The notes: generated from the letters alone by a model not told the origin. A stretch of 64,000 nucleotides of DNA from Chitinophaga deserti (GCF_003149455.1 NZ_QFFK01000014.1:1-64000); one strand, 5' to 3'. Positions 9,601-24,600 are shown, counted from the first letter of the stretch. A program made the numbers and translations.

Positions 9601-12600
9601 ATAACACCCTGCCTACGCTTACCTGGACCGGTACTGCTCCTGCAAACGTGGCTGTTGAATGCTCCGCCATTCCTGCTGCCGCTACTGCAACGGCTACCGA
9701 TAACTGTACGCCTGGTAACTACGTAAGAATCACTTATGTACAGGATACCATCCGTGCAGCAGGTGCTTGTCAGAATAATTACCAGCTCCGCCGTGTGTGG
9801 ACTGCCACCGACCTGTGCGGTAATGCAGCCACTCACACCCAGATAGTAACGGTATCGGATAATACCCGTCCGACACTTACCTGGACTGGTGCTGCTCCTG
9901 CCAACGTGACTGCAGAATGTTCTGCAATCCCTGCAGCTGCAACCGCTACTGCTACCGATAACTGTACTCCGGGTAACTATATCCGTATCACTTATGTACA
10001 GGATACTATCCGTGCAGCGGGTGCCTGTCAGAATAACTACCAGCTCCGCCGTGTGTGGACTGCTACCGACCTGTGCGGTAATGCAGCTACGCATACCCAG
10101 ATCGTGACGGTGACGGATAATACCCGTCCTACCCTCGTTTGGACCGGTGCTGCTCCTGCCAACGTAACCGTTCAGTGCTCTGCCATCCCTGCAGCAGCTA
10201 CTGCATCGGCTACCGATAACTGTACGCCTGTTGCTTACATCGATATCGATTATGTACAGGATACCATCCGCGCAGCAGGAGCCTGCCAGAACAGCTACCA
10301 GCTCCGCCGTGTGTGGACTGCCACTGACCTGTGCGGTAATGCAATCACCCACACCCAGATCGTGACCGTTGTGGACAATACCCGTCCTACCCTCACCTGG
10401 ACCGGTGCTGCTCCTGCCAACGTAACTGTTGAATGCTCTGCTATCCCTGCAGCAGCTACTGCAGGTGCAACTGATAACTGTACGCCTGTTGCTTACATCG
10501 ATATCGATTATGTACAGGATACCATCCGTGCAGCGGGTGCATGTCAGAATAACTACCAGCTCCGCCGTGTGTGGACTGCCACTGACCTTTGTGGAAATGC
10601 TGTAACACATACGCAGATCGTCACTGTGCAGGATAATACCCGTCCTACCCTGGTATGGACCGGTACTGCTCCCGGTGCTGCCGCTGTAGAGTGCGACGCT
10701 ATCCCTGCAGCTGTGACAGCTACCGCCACTGATAACTGTACGCCTGGTAACTACATCCGTATCACTTACGTACAGGATACCATCCGTGCAGCGGGTGCAT
10801 GCCAGAATAGCTACCAGCTCCGCCGTGTGTGGACGGCCACTGACCTTTGCGGTAATGCGGCTACCCATACCCAGATGATTACGGTGACGGATAATACCCG
10901 TCCTACCCTCGTTTGGACCGGTGCTGCTCCTGCAAGTGTAGCTGTAGAGTGTAACGCTATCCCTGCAGCTGCTACAGCCACTGCAACTGATAACTGTACG
11001 CCTGGTAACTACATCCGTATCACTTACGTACAGGATACCATCCGTGCAGCGGGTGCATGCCAGAACAACTACCAGCTCCGCCGTGTGTGGACAGCTACCG
11101 ACCTGTGCGGTAATGCTGCTACTCATACACAGATCGTAACCGTGTCTGATAATACAGATCCGATACTTACTTTCCCGAGCGGTCTGCCTGCAGATGTAAC
11201 CGTTAATTGCGATGCAGTACCTGCTCCTGTAACGGCTTCTGCAACTGACAACTGTACGCCTGCTAACTATGTGACCATCACACTGCGTACCGATACCGTA
11301 CGTGCAGCCGGTGCATGTATCAGCAACTACCAGCTGGTACGTACCTGGACCGCCCGTGACCTTTGCGGTAACACTGCCACGCATGTACAACGCGTAACCG
11401 TTCAGGATAATACCCTGCCCACGCTTACCTGGACTGGTGCGGCCCCTGCAAACGTGGCTGTAGAATGCTCTGCCATTCCTGCTGCCGCTACCGCCGGTGC
11501 TACCGATAACTGTTCGCCTGTTGGAAGTATCCGCATCACTTATGTACAGGATACGATCCGCGCAGCAGGTGCTTGTCAGAATGACTACCAGCTCCGCCGA
11601 GTATGGACTGCCACCGACCTTTGCGGTAATGCAGCTACTCATACCCAGATCGTAACGGTATCGGATAACACTATTCCTACTCTTACCTGGACCGGTACTG
11701 CTCCTGCGAACGTAGCCGTTCAGTGCTCCGCTATTCCTGCGGCTGCTACTGCCGGTGCTACCGATAACTGTACACCTGGTAACTACATCCGTATCACTTA
11801 TGTACAGGATACCATCCGTGCAGCGGGTGCCTGTCAGAATAACTATCAGCTCCGCCGTGTGTGGACTGCCACTGACCTGTGCGGTAACGCAGCTACGCAT
11901 ACCCAGATCGTGACGGTGACGGACAATACCCGTCCTACTCTCACCTGGACCGGTTCGGCTCCTGCCAACGTAACCGTTCAGTGCTCTGCTATCCCTGCGG
12001 CTGCCACTGCATCGGCTACCGATAACTGTACACCTGTTGCTTACATCGATATCGATTATGTACAGGATACCATCCGCGCAGCAGGAGCCTGCCAGAACAG
12101 CTACCAGCTCCGCCGTGTGTGGACTGCTACCGACCTCTGTGGTAACGTGGCTACCCATACCCAGATCGTGACCGTTGTGGACAATACCCGTCCTACCCTC
12201 ACCTGGACCGGTGCTGCTCCTGCAAACGTAACTGTTGAGTGCTCTGCAATCCCTGCAGCAGCTACAGCAGGTGCAACTGATAACTGTACACCTGCTAACT
12301 ACATCGACATCGATTACCGTCAGGATACAGTACGTGCTGCCGGTAATTGCCAGAATGAATATGAACTGCACCGTGTGTGGACTGCTACCGATCTCTGCGG
12401 TAACGTGGCTACCCATACCCAGATCGTAACCGTGCAGGATAATACCCGTCCTACTCTGGTGTGGACCGGTACTGCTCCCGGTGCTGCCGCTGTAGAGTGC
12501 GACGCTATCCCTGCAGCTGTGACAGCTACCGCCACTGATAACTGTACGCCTGGTAACTACATCCGTATCACTTACGTACAGGATACCATCCGTGCAGCGG

Positions 12601-15600
12601 GTGCATGCCAGAATAGCTACCAGCTCCGCCGTGTGTGGACGGCCACTGACCTTTGCGGTAATGCGGCTACCCATACCCAGATGATTACGGTGACGGATAA
12701 TACCCGTCCTACCCTCGTTTGGACCGGTGCTGCTCCTGCAAGTGTAGCTGTAGAGTGTAACGCTATCCCTGCAGCTGCTACAGCCACTGCAACTGATAAC
12801 TGTACGCCTGGTAACTACATCCGTATCACTTACGTACAGGATACCATCCGTGCAGCGGGTGCATGCCAGAACAACTACCAGCTCCGCCGTGTGTGGACAG
12901 CTACCGACCTGTGCGGTAATGCTGCTACTCATACACAGATCGTAACCGTGTCTGATAATACAGATCCGATACTTACTTTCCCGAGCGGTCTGCCTGCAGA
13001 TGTAACCGTTAATTGCGATGCAGTACCTGCTCCTGTAACGGCTTCTGCAACTGACAACTGTACGCCTGCTAACTATGTGACCATCACACTGCGTACCGAT
13101 ACCGTACGTGCAGCCGGTGCATGTATCAGCAACTACCAGCTGGTACGTACCTGGACCGCCCGTGACCTTTGCGGTAACACTGCCACGCATGTACAACGCG
13201 TAACCGTTCAGGATAATACCCTGCCCACGCTTACCTGGACTGGTGCGGCCCCTGCAAACGTGGCTGTAGAATGCTCTGCCATTCCTGCTGCCGCTACCGC
13301 CGGTGCTACCGATAACTGTTCGCCTGTTGGAAGTATCCGCATCACTTATGTACAGGATACGATCCGCGCAGCAGGTGCTTGTCAGAATGACTACCAGCTC
13401 CGCCGAGTATGGACTGCCACCGACCTTTGCGGTAATGCAGCTACTCATACCCAGATCGTAACGGTATCGGATAACACTATTCCTACTCTTACCTGGACCG
13501 GTACTGCTCCTGCGAACGTAGCCGTTCAGTGCTCCGCTATTCCTGCAGCAGCAACCGCTACTGCTACCGATAACTGTACACCGGGTAACTATATCCGCAT
13601 TGCTTATGTACAGGATACCATCCGTGCAGCGGGTGCATGTCAGAATAACTACCAGCTCCGCCGTGTGTGGACTGCTACCGACCTTTGCGGTAATGCAGCC
13701 ACTCATACCCAGATCGTTACCGTGACGGACAATACCCGTCCTACTCTCACCTGGACCGGTGCTGCTCCTGCCAATGTAACCGTAGAATGTTCCGCGATCC
13801 CTGCAGCTGCTACAGCATCGGCTACCGATAACTGTACGCCTGTTGCCTACATAGATATCGATTATGTACAGGATACCATCCGCGCAGCGGGTGCATGCCA
13901 GAACAACTACCAGCTCCGCCGTGTGTGGACTGCTACCGACCTCTGCGGTAACGCTGCTACCCACACCCAGATCGTAACAGTACAGGACGTAACCCGTCCC
14001 ACACTGACCTGGACCGGCGCTGCACCTGCCAACGTAACAGTAGAATGCTCCGCTATTCCTGCGGCTGCTACTGCAGGTGCAACCGATAACTGTACGCCGG
14101 TTAATTACATCCGCATCACTTATGTACAGGATACGATCCGTGCAGCAGGTGCCTGCCAGAATAACTACCAGCTCCGCCGTGTATGGACAGCCACTGACCT
14201 TTGCGGTAATGCAGCCACCCACACCCAGATCGTAACTGTTCAGGACGTAACTCGTCCCACGCTTACCTGGACCGGTGCTGCTCCTGCTAATGTAACTGTT
14301 CAGTGCGATGCCATCCCTGCAGCTGTTACTGCTTCTGCAACCGACAACTGTACGCCGGTTAACTACATCCGCATCACTTATGTACAGGATACCATCCGTG
14401 CAGCAGGTGCATGTCAGAATAACTACCAGCTCCGCCGTGTATGGACCGCTACCGACCTGTGCGGTAACGCTTCTACACATACTCAGATCGTGACGGTTCA
14501 GGACAATACTCGTCCGACGCTCACCTGGACCGGTGCAGCTCCTGCAAACGTTGCAGTAGAATGTAACGCTATCCCTGCTGCCGTTACTGCAGGTGCAACT
14601 GATAACTGTACGCCGGTTAACTACATCCGTATCACTTACGTTCAGGATACCATCCGTGCAGCAGGTGCCTGCCAGAACAACTACCAGCTCCGTCGTGTAT
14701 GGACTGCTACCGACCTTTGCGGTAATGCAGCCACCCACACCCAGATCGTAACCGTGTCTGATAATACAAATCCGATACTTACCTTCCCGAGCGGTCTGCC
14801 TGCAGATGTAACCGTTAATTGTGATGCAGTACCTGCTCCTGTAACGGCTTCTGCAACTGACAACTGTACGCCTGCCAATTATGTGGCCATCACACTGCGT
14901 ACCGATACTGTACGTGCAGCCGGTGCATGTATCAGCAACTACCAGCTGGTACGTACCTGGACCGCCCGTGACCTGTGCGGTAACACTGCCACGCACGTAC
15001 AGCGTGTAACTGTTCAGGACACTACCCGTCCCACCCTTGTTTGGACCGGTGCGGCTCCTGCCAACGTAGCAGTTGAATGTTCCGCTATTCCTGCTGCGGC
15101 TACTGCAAGGGCAACCGACAACTGTTCGCCTGCCGCAACTATCCGCATCACCTATGTACAGGATACCATCCGTGCAGCGGGTGCATGTCAGAACAACTAC
15201 CAGCTCCGTCGTGTGTGGACTGCTACTGACCTGTGCGGTAATGCAGCTACTCATACACAGATCGTAACAGTATCAGACAATACCCGTCCTACCCTTACCT
15301 GGACTGGTGCTGCTCCTGCAAACGTGACTGCAGAATGTTCTGCAATCCCTGCAGCTGCAACCGCTTCTGCTACCGATAACTGTACACCTGGTAACTACAT
15401 CCGTATCACTTATGTACAGGATACCATCCGTGCAGCGGGTGCATGCCAGAATAACTACCAGCTCCGCCGTGTGTGGACTGCTACCGACCTTTGCGGTAAT
15501 GCTTCTACCCACACCCAGATCGTGACGGTGACGGATAATACCCGTCCTACTCTCACCTGGACCGGTTCGGCTCCTGCCAACGTAACCGTAGAATGTTCCG

Positions 15601-18600
15601 CTATCCCTGCAGCTGCTACGGCAGGTGCAACTGATAACTGTACGCCGGTTAACTACATCCGCATCACTTATGTACAGGATACCATCCGTGCAGCAGGCGC
15701 ATGTCAGAACAACTACCAGCTTCGCCGTGTGTGGACCGCTACCGACCTGTGCGGTAATGCTTCTACCCATACCCAGATCGTAACCGTGAGAGACGTAACC
15801 CGTCCCACACTGACCTGGACCGGTGCTGCTCCAGCCAACGTTACAGTAGAATGCTCTGCTATTCCTGCAGCGGCTACAGCTTCTGCAACTGATAACTGTA
15901 CGCCGGTTAACTACATCCGCATCACTTACGTACAGGATACCATCCGTGCAGCCGGTGCTTGTCAGAACAACTACCAGCTCCGCCGTGTGTGGACCGCTAC
16001 CGACCTGTGCGGTAATGCTTCTACCCACACCCAGATCGTGACCGTGAGAGACGTAACCCGTCCCACACTGACCTGGACCGGTGCTGCTCCTGCTAACGTA
16101 ACCGTGCAGTGCGATGCCATCCCTGCAGCAGTAACTGCTGCTGCAACTGACAATTGTACGCCGGTTAACTACATCCGCATCACGTATGTACAGGATACCA
16201 TCCGTGCAGCAGGTGCATGCCAGAATAACTACCAGCTCCGCCGTGTGTGGACGGCTACCGACCTGTGCGGTAATGCAGCCACTCATACCCAGATCGTGAC
16301 CGTACAGGATAATACCCGTCCGACACTCACCTGGACCGGTGCTGCTCCTGCCAACGTAACGGTAGAATGCTCTGCAATCCCTGCGGCAGCTACTGCAGGT
16401 GCAACTGATAACTGTACGCCGGTTAACTACATCCGCATCACGTATGTACAGGATACTATCCGTGCAGCAGGTGCATGCCAGAATAACTACCAGCTCCGCC
16501 GTGTATGGACTGCTACCGACCTGTGCGGTAATGCAGCCACCCATACCCAGATCGTTACCGTTCAGGACACACAACGTCCCACGTTTAACTGGACTGGTGC
16601 GGCTCCTGCAGACATCACGGTGAATTGCGACGCAGTTCCCGCGCCTGTAAATGCTTCTGCTACGGATAACTGTACGCCTCTTAATTATTTAACCATTACA
16701 CTGCGTACCGACACTATCCGTGCAGCCGGTGCATGTATCAGCAATTACCAGCTGGTACGTACCTGGACCGCCCGTGACCTCTGCGGCAACGCAGCTACTC
16801 ACGTTCAGCGTGTAACAGTACAGGATACTACCCGCCCCACTCTTACCTGGACCGGTGCGGCTCCTGCTAACGTTACAGTAGAATGTTCCGCTATTCCTGC
16901 TGCGGCTACTGCAAGGGCAACCGACAACTGTTCGCCTGCCGCAACTATCCGCATCACCTATGTACAGGATACCATCCGTGCAGCGGGTGCATGTCAGAAC
17001 AACTACCAGCTCCGTCGTGTGTGGACGGCTACTGACCTCTGTGGTAATGCATCTTCGCATACCCAGATCGTAACTGTACAGGACGTTACCCGTCCTACTC
17101 TCAACTGGACCGGTGCTGCTCCTGCTAACGTAACCGTAGAATGTTCCGCTATCCCTGCAGCAGCGATTGCTTCTGCAACCGATAACTGTACACCAGTTAA
17201 CTACATCCGCATCACTTATGTACAGGATACGATCCGTGCAGCCGGTGCCTGTCAGAATAACTACCAGCTCCGCCGTGTGTGGACTGCTACCGACCTGTGC
17301 GGTAACGCTTCTACCCACACCCAGATCGTGACTGTTCAGGACAATACCCGTCCTACCCTCACCTGGACCGGTACTGCTCCTGCTAACGTAACTGTTGAAT
17401 GCTCCGCTATTCCTGCGGCTGCTACTGCAGGTGCAACTGATAACTGTACGCCTGCTAACTACATCCGCATGGCTTATGTACAGGATACGATCCGTGCAGC
17501 CGGTGCATGCCAGAACAACTATCAGCTCCGCCGTGTATGGACCGCTACTGACCTTTGCGGTAACGTAGCCACCCACACCCAGATCGTGACTGTTCAGGAC
17601 GTAACCCGTCCTACCCTCACCTGGACCGGTGCTGCTCCTGCCAACGTAACTGTTCAGTGCGACGCCATCCCTGCAGCAGTAACAGCTTCTGCAACCGATA
17701 ACTGTACACCGGTTAACTACATCCGCATCACTTATGTACAGGATACCATCCGTGCAGCCGGCGCTTGTCAGAACAATTACCAGCTCCGCCGTGTATGGAC
17801 TGCCACTGACCTTTGCGGTAATGCAGCCACCCACACCCAGATCGTAACTGTTCAGGACAATACCCGTCCTACACTTACCTGGACCGGTGCTGCTCCTGCA
17901 AACGTAACAGTAGAATGCTCCGCAATTCCTGCAGCAGCTACTGCAGGTGCAACCGATAACTGTACACCGGTTAACTACATCAGCATCACTTATGTTCAGG
18001 ATACCATCCGTGCAGCGGGTGCCTGCCAGAATAACTACCAGCTCCGCCGTGTATGGACTGCCACTGACCTTTGCGGTAATGCAGCCACCCACACCCAGAT
18101 CGTGACCGTTCAGGACGTAACCCGTCCCACGCTGACCTGGACCGGTGCGGCTCCTGTAAACGTAACCGCAGATTGCGACGCTATCCCTGCAGCAGTTACG
18201 GCAGGTGCAACTGATAACTGTACGCCGGTTAACTACATCCGCATCGCTTATGTACAGGATACGATCCGTGCAGCCGGTGCATGCCAGAACAACTACCAGC
18301 TCCGCCGTGTGTGGACTGCCACCGACCTGTGCGGTAACGCAGCAACGCATACGCAACTGGTGACCGTTCAGGATACCACCAACCCTGCGCTCGTATTCCC
18401 CGGTGCACGCCCTGCGAATGCTACTGTGAACTGCGACGCCATCCCTGCAGCGGTAACTGCTACTGCAACGGATAATTGCACGCCGGGTAACGCCGTACGC
18501 ATCGTGTACGTTCAGGATACGCTCCGCACAGCCGGTAACTGCATCAGCAACTACCAACTGCGCCGTACCTGGACCGCTACCGACCTCTGCGGTAACATCG

Positions 18601-21600
18601 ACAGGCATATCCAGATCCTCACCGTTCAGGATACTACCAAGCCTGCCCTCGCATTCCCCGGCACGCGCCCTGCCAACGCAACCGTTAACTGCGACGCTAT
18701 CCCTGCAGCGGTAACCGCTACTGCTACGGATAATTGCACACCGGGTAACGCCGTTCGCATCGTGTACGTTCAGGATACACTCCGCACAGCAGGCAACTGC
18801 ATCAGCAACTACCAGCTGCGCCGTACCTGGACCGCCACCGACCTTTGTGGAAACTTCGACAGTCATATCCAGATCCTTACCGTTCAGGATACTACTAACC
18901 CTGTCCTGGTGTTCACCGGTGCCCGTCCTGCCAGCATCACTGTAAACTGCGATGCGATCCCTGCCGCCGCCACTGCCACCGCTACAGACAACTGTACGCC
19001 CGGCAACCTGGTAACGGTAAGGCTCACTACCGATACGCTCCGCACAGCAGGTAACTGCATCAGCAACTACCAGCTGCGCCGTACCTGGACCGCCACCGAC
19101 CTCTGCGGTAACTTCAGCACCCACGTGCAGCTGGTTACTGTACAGGATACTACCAAACCTGTGCTGGTATTCCCCGGCACCCGTCCTGCCAACGTAACCG
19201 TTAACTGCGACGCTATCCCTGCGGCAGTAACTGCTACGGCAACAGACAACTGTACACCTGGTAACCTCGTAACCGTGGCATATACACAGGATACAGTACG
19301 CGCCGCCGGCAACTGTGTAAACAATTATGAACTGCGCCGTACCTGGACCGCTACCGACCTCTGTGGTAACGCCAGCAGCCACGTTCAGATCGTGATGGTA
19401 CAGGATACCACCAAGCCTGCCATGGTATGGCCAGGTGCCTGTCCTGCCAATACCACGGTTAATTGCGATGCCGTACCGGCCGCTATCATGCCAACGGCTA
19501 CAGACAACTGTACACCGGGTAACATGGTGACCGTGGCCCTGAGAACGGATACCCTCCGTGCAGCAGGCGCCTGCATCAGCAATTACCAGCTGCGCCGTAC
19601 CTGGACCGCTACTGACCTCTGCGGTAACTTCAGCACCCACGTGCAGTTAGTTACTGTACAGGATACCACTAAACCAGTGTTCACGTTCCCGAACGGCCGT
19701 CCTGCCGACGCTACCGTAAGCTGCGATGCTATCCCTGCGGTACCGGTTGTGAATGCCACGGATAACTGCAGCCCTGTTAACGGGGTAACGGTTACCCTGC
19801 GGACGGATACCCTCCGTACCCCGGGAGCCTGCGCCAACAGCTACCGCCTCCGCCGTACCTGGACCGCTACAGACCTTTGCGGTAATACCGACACCTTTGT
19901 TCAGACACTGACCGTGGAAGACAGAACCGCGCCGGTATTCACCATGCCAACACCTGCAGATACCACGGTGAACTGCGATGAGATCCCTGCACAGCCAGAT
20001 CTTACCGCCATCGATAATTGCAGCCCTGTGGGTAAAGTGACTATTCTGAAGAACGAGAACCGCAATGCCATCCCCGGCGCCTGCGCGAACAACTACCTGT
20101 TGATCCGCACCTGGACCGCCATCGATGAATGCAGAAACGCGGTAACTGTAACACAGACGATCACTGTAGTAGATACCAAAGCCCCTGTGTTTACCAGCGC
20201 AACACCAGCAGACACAACTGTGAACTGCGATATGGTGCCCGCCGCTCCGAACATGACGGCTACTGATAATTGCAGCACCGGCAACAACGTAACGGTTCGA
20301 TACAACGAAACCCGCCGCGACATTCCGGGTGCATGCATCAACAACTACCAGCTCATCCGTACCTGGACCGCCACCGACGAATGCGGTAACTTCAATACCG
20401 TGTCTCAGACTATCACGGTTCAGGATACTACGGCTCCTGTGTTCACCACCCCTGCTCCTGCCAACGTAACGGTAGAATGCGACAAGGTGCCTGCACAGCC
20501 TGATCTGGCCGCTACTGATAACTGCGCAGGTAACGTGACCTTCACGAAAGCCCAGCAGCGTATCGACAGCACCTGCGCCAATACCTACCGCCTGATCCGT
20601 ACCTGGACGGCAACGGATGTGTGCGGCAACGCCACTACCCTTACGCAGACCATCATCGTGGCTGACCGTACGAAACCGGTGTTCACCTCACCGATCCCGG
20701 CAGACACAACGGTGAATTGCGACGCCATCCCGGCACGCCCCGTGATCAACGCTACCGACAATTGCGCAGGCAGCATTAATGTAGTATTTGAAGAAGAGCA
20801 TATCGATATCCCCGGTGCATGCGCCAGCAACTATAAGTTGCTCCGTACCTGGACGGCTAACGACGGATGCGGCAATATCTCCAAAGTGATCCAGGTGATT
20901 ACCGTGAGAGACACTACCCGCCCCACGTTCACCATGCCAGTACCGGCCGATACCACAGTGAACTGTGATGCCATCCCTGTTCAGCCCGACCTTACCGCAG
21001 CTGATAACTGCTCCGCAGCCAGCGAGGTAACGGTTGTGAAGAACGAAACACGTGAGAACATTGCAGGAGCCTGCGCTAACAATTACCGCCTCATCCGCAC
21101 CTGGACGGCAACCGACGCATGCGGCAACGCACGTACCGTACGCCAGGTGGTAACGGTTCAGGACACTACCAGACCAGTATTCGTACTGCCTGTGCCGGTA
21201 GATACCACGGTTAACTGTAACGCAGTGCCCACACAGCCTGATATCAATGCCAACGACAACTGTTCCGCACAGAACCGCGTAACGATCGTGAAGAACGAAC
21301 GCCGCGAGAACATCGCCGGAGCATGTGTAAACAACTACCGCCTCATCCGCACCTGGACTGCTACCGACGAATGTGGCAACAGCGCCGTACTCACGCAGGT
21401 TGTGACCGTCCAGGATACGACAAGGCCTAACTTCACCATGCCTATCCCGATGGATGCCACAGTTAATTGTGATGCCATCCCGACGCAGCCTGACCTCAAC
21501 GTAACCGATAACTGTACCGCTACCAATGCGATCAGGGTTGTGAAGAGCGAACGCCGTGAAGACATCGCCGGAGCATGCGCGAACAATTACCGCCTCATCC

Positions 21601-24600
21601 GTACCTGGACCGCTACAGACGAATGCGGTAACATCCGCACCGTAACGCAGACACTGACCGTACAGGATACTACAAGGCCCACCTTCGTAGGCTCCACTCC
21701 TGCTGACGCCACTGTAGAGTGCAGCGCCATCCCGGTTCAGCCGAACATCCAGGTGACTGATAACTGCTCTGCCAGCAATAACATCACCGTTGTGAAGAGC
21801 GAACGTCGTGAAGACATACCTGGCGCCTGTGTGAACAATTACCGCCTCATACGTACCTGGACTGCCACCGACGAGTGCGGCAACAGCAGCAGCGTGCAGC
21901 AGGTACTGACGGTAACCGACACCACCGCACCGGTATTCACTACTACCACTCCGGCAGACGCAACAGCAGAGTGCAGCGCCATCCCGGCACAGCCTGATCT
22001 GATTGCCCGCGACAACTGCTCCGGTAATAATGTGACTGTTGTGAAAGCAGAACGCCGTGAAGACATCGCCGGTGCATGCGCGAACAACTACCGCCTCATC
22101 CGTACCTGGACCGCTACCGACGAATGCGGTAACAGCAAAACGGTAACTCAGGTACTGACTATCACCGACAATACTAAACCAGTATTCAACCTGCCGGTAC
22201 CGGCCAATGCAACAGTAGAATGTAGCGCCATCCCCGTACAACCGGACCTGACCGCTACTGACAACTGCTCACCTGCCGCTGGTATCACCATTGTGAAATA
22301 CGAACGCCGCGAAGACATACCGGGTGCATGCGTAAACAACTACCGCCTCATCCGCACCTGGACCGCTACCGACGAATGTGGTAATGCCACCACGGTAACG
22401 CAGACGTTAACAGTACAGGACACCACTGCGCCTGTATTCACGACACTGCCGCCGACCAACATCACCCTGTCGTGCAGCGAACTGCCTGCAGCGCCTGTAA
22501 TGACCGCCACCGATAATTGCTCCGGTAATAATGTGGTTGTGACTTACAAATTCGTGAAACAACCGATGTCAGGCATCTGCGCATACAACTACCGCTTAAC
22601 ACGCACATGGACGGCTACCGACGAATGCGGTAACACCGCCACCGCCACGCAGGTGATCACGGTGATGGATACTACCAAGCCGACATTCTCTATGGCTGCT
22701 CCTGCAGATACAACGGTAATGTGCGACAACCTGCCTGCACCGGTAAGCATCTCTGCAACCGACAACTGTACGCCTCACGGTGGTGTAACGATCCGTTACA
22801 GATCTATCCGTGAAACCGTACCGGGTGCATGCAACTACCGTGTGATCAATATCTGGACCGCTATCGACGCATGTGGCAACGCTGCTGAGATGCGCCAGGT
22901 AGTAACGGTGATCGATACCGTGAAACCGGTAATCGCCGCACCGCCTGCAGATATCACCCTTACCTGCGGACAGCCGATACCGACCGGACAGATTTCACTG
23001 ACGGCTACGGATAACTGCTCTGCAGACTTCCCGAAACAGGTACAGTATACCATTGATCCTTACACGCCTGACCTGTGCAACGGTTATACCATCATCAGAA
23101 GATGGCGCGTAGCGGATGGATGTGGTAACCAGGCCGACGACGTGATCCAGCGGATCATTGTACAGCCCTGCCCGCAGCCTGAACTGGAAGCGGAAGTGTT
23201 CACCAACTGCTCTACAAATCCGTTCATCACCCTGAAAACGAAGGGCGACGTTCAAAGGCCGGTATACACCCTGGTAGGCGTAACACCTGCCAACGCGGTA
23301 AGCACGCCGATGAGCTCTTCTAACCCGCGCTTCAACGTGAATGGTGCCACTACAGCCTCCTTCACAGTGCGCGACGGTGTAACGGGTTGTGTATCCGATA
23401 CTGTGACCTACACCATCAACTACCTCCAGATGCCGGTTGTAAACCTCGGCAGCGATACCAGCCTCTGCGGTGGCAACGGTATGGTTCTGGATGCGGGTCC
23501 GGCTAACTTCGGATACCAGATCAGATGGTCTACCGGCGAAACCACCCAGCGTATCCGCATCACCCGTGCAGGTACTTATAAAGTGACCGTATCGAACGGT
23601 ATGTGTGAAGCTGCAGATTCGATTGAAGTAGGCGTTATCCCGATGCCGCTCATCGATCTGAAGGATACCACCATCTGCCGTGGCCAGAGCGTGAAACTGG
23701 ATGCAACTGTGGAAGGCAATGCCACTTACCTCTGGAGCACAGGTGCTACCTCGCCGGTGATCACGGTAAGCACACAGGAACGTTTCTGGGTACGTGTAAC
23801 CAAACTGGGATGTATCACGATCGATACCGTAAATGTAACGGTGAACCCGCCGCCGGATGTGACCCTCAGCAGAGACACCTCCATCTGCCCCGGCCAAACC
23901 GTTATGCTGACTGTAAATACTAACGCAGGCCGCATCCAGTGGGCTACCGGCGAAACCGGCAACTCCATTGTAGTGAGCAGGGCCGGTAACTACCAGGTAG
24001 CAGTGTACAGAGATAATTGCGTGGTGAAGGAAGCTGTTAGAGTGACCGAGCGCCCCGACATTAAACTGGAACTGGGCCCCGACCGCTTCATGTGCCCCGG
24101 CAGCAGCATCCTGATTGATGCACGCCATGCAGATGTGAACGTATACCGCTGGAACGATGGAGACCTGAACCCGGTTAAAACCATCACCCAACCAGGCACA
24201 TACGTACTCGGCGTACTCGACAGGTTCTGCGACAGGTATAAGACAGACAGTATCAAGGTAACCATTTCCGGTCCGCCGACTGTGAACCTGGGTAACGATA
24301 CCATCCTCTGTAAAGGCCGCCGTCACATTCTGAAATCCAATGCTGTAAACGCCAGCCGCTACCTCTGGAGCACCGGCGCAACTACCGCAGGCATTGAAGT
24401 GACACAGCCTGGTACTTACACCGTAACCGCCTTCAACGATTGCGGAAGTACTACAGACGAGATCACCATTGATGTGAAGGAATGCGACAGCAAACCGGAA
24501 GTACCCAACGCCTTCTCGCCCAACGGCGACGGTAAGAACGATGTGTTCCGCCCCGTAGTGAGAGGACCGATGTACGATTACGAACTGCGCATCTTTAACC

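Larger units (their letters stand above)
7279..23170 (+). repeat. Tandem array of about 62 HYR-like domains in the giant gene
   Basis: Three classes follow one another. Units of 258 bp (86 codons, core T-W-T-G-A-A-P-A-N-V-T-V-x-C) run to about 18370. A short run of variants with C-I-S-N-Y-Q-L-R-R-T-W follows to about 19910. Units of about 252 bp with P-A-D-T-T-V-N-C and Y-R-L-I-R-T-W continue to about 23170. In the main class the cysteines are at unit positions 20, 35, 56 and 72, giving roughly 250 cysteines in the array. The first two or three and the last units are the most divergent and the middle is the most uniform, as expected if unequal crossing-over homogenises the centre. The count is by eye and may be off by one. 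Confidence 0.9.

Noticed and set aside
7800..15254. Minus-strand open frame of about 2480 codons opposite the giant gene
   Set aside because: The repeat unit (258 bp) is a multiple of three, so a stop-free antisense frame in one unit stays open in all. The product is a periodic Cys/Ser/Arg/Thr-rich sequence with no domain, and the plus strand has signal peptide, domains and sorting signal.
15273..19640. Further long minus-strand frames opposite the giant gene (15273-16574 and 16689-19640)
   Set aside because: Same cause: antisense of a periodic coding array.
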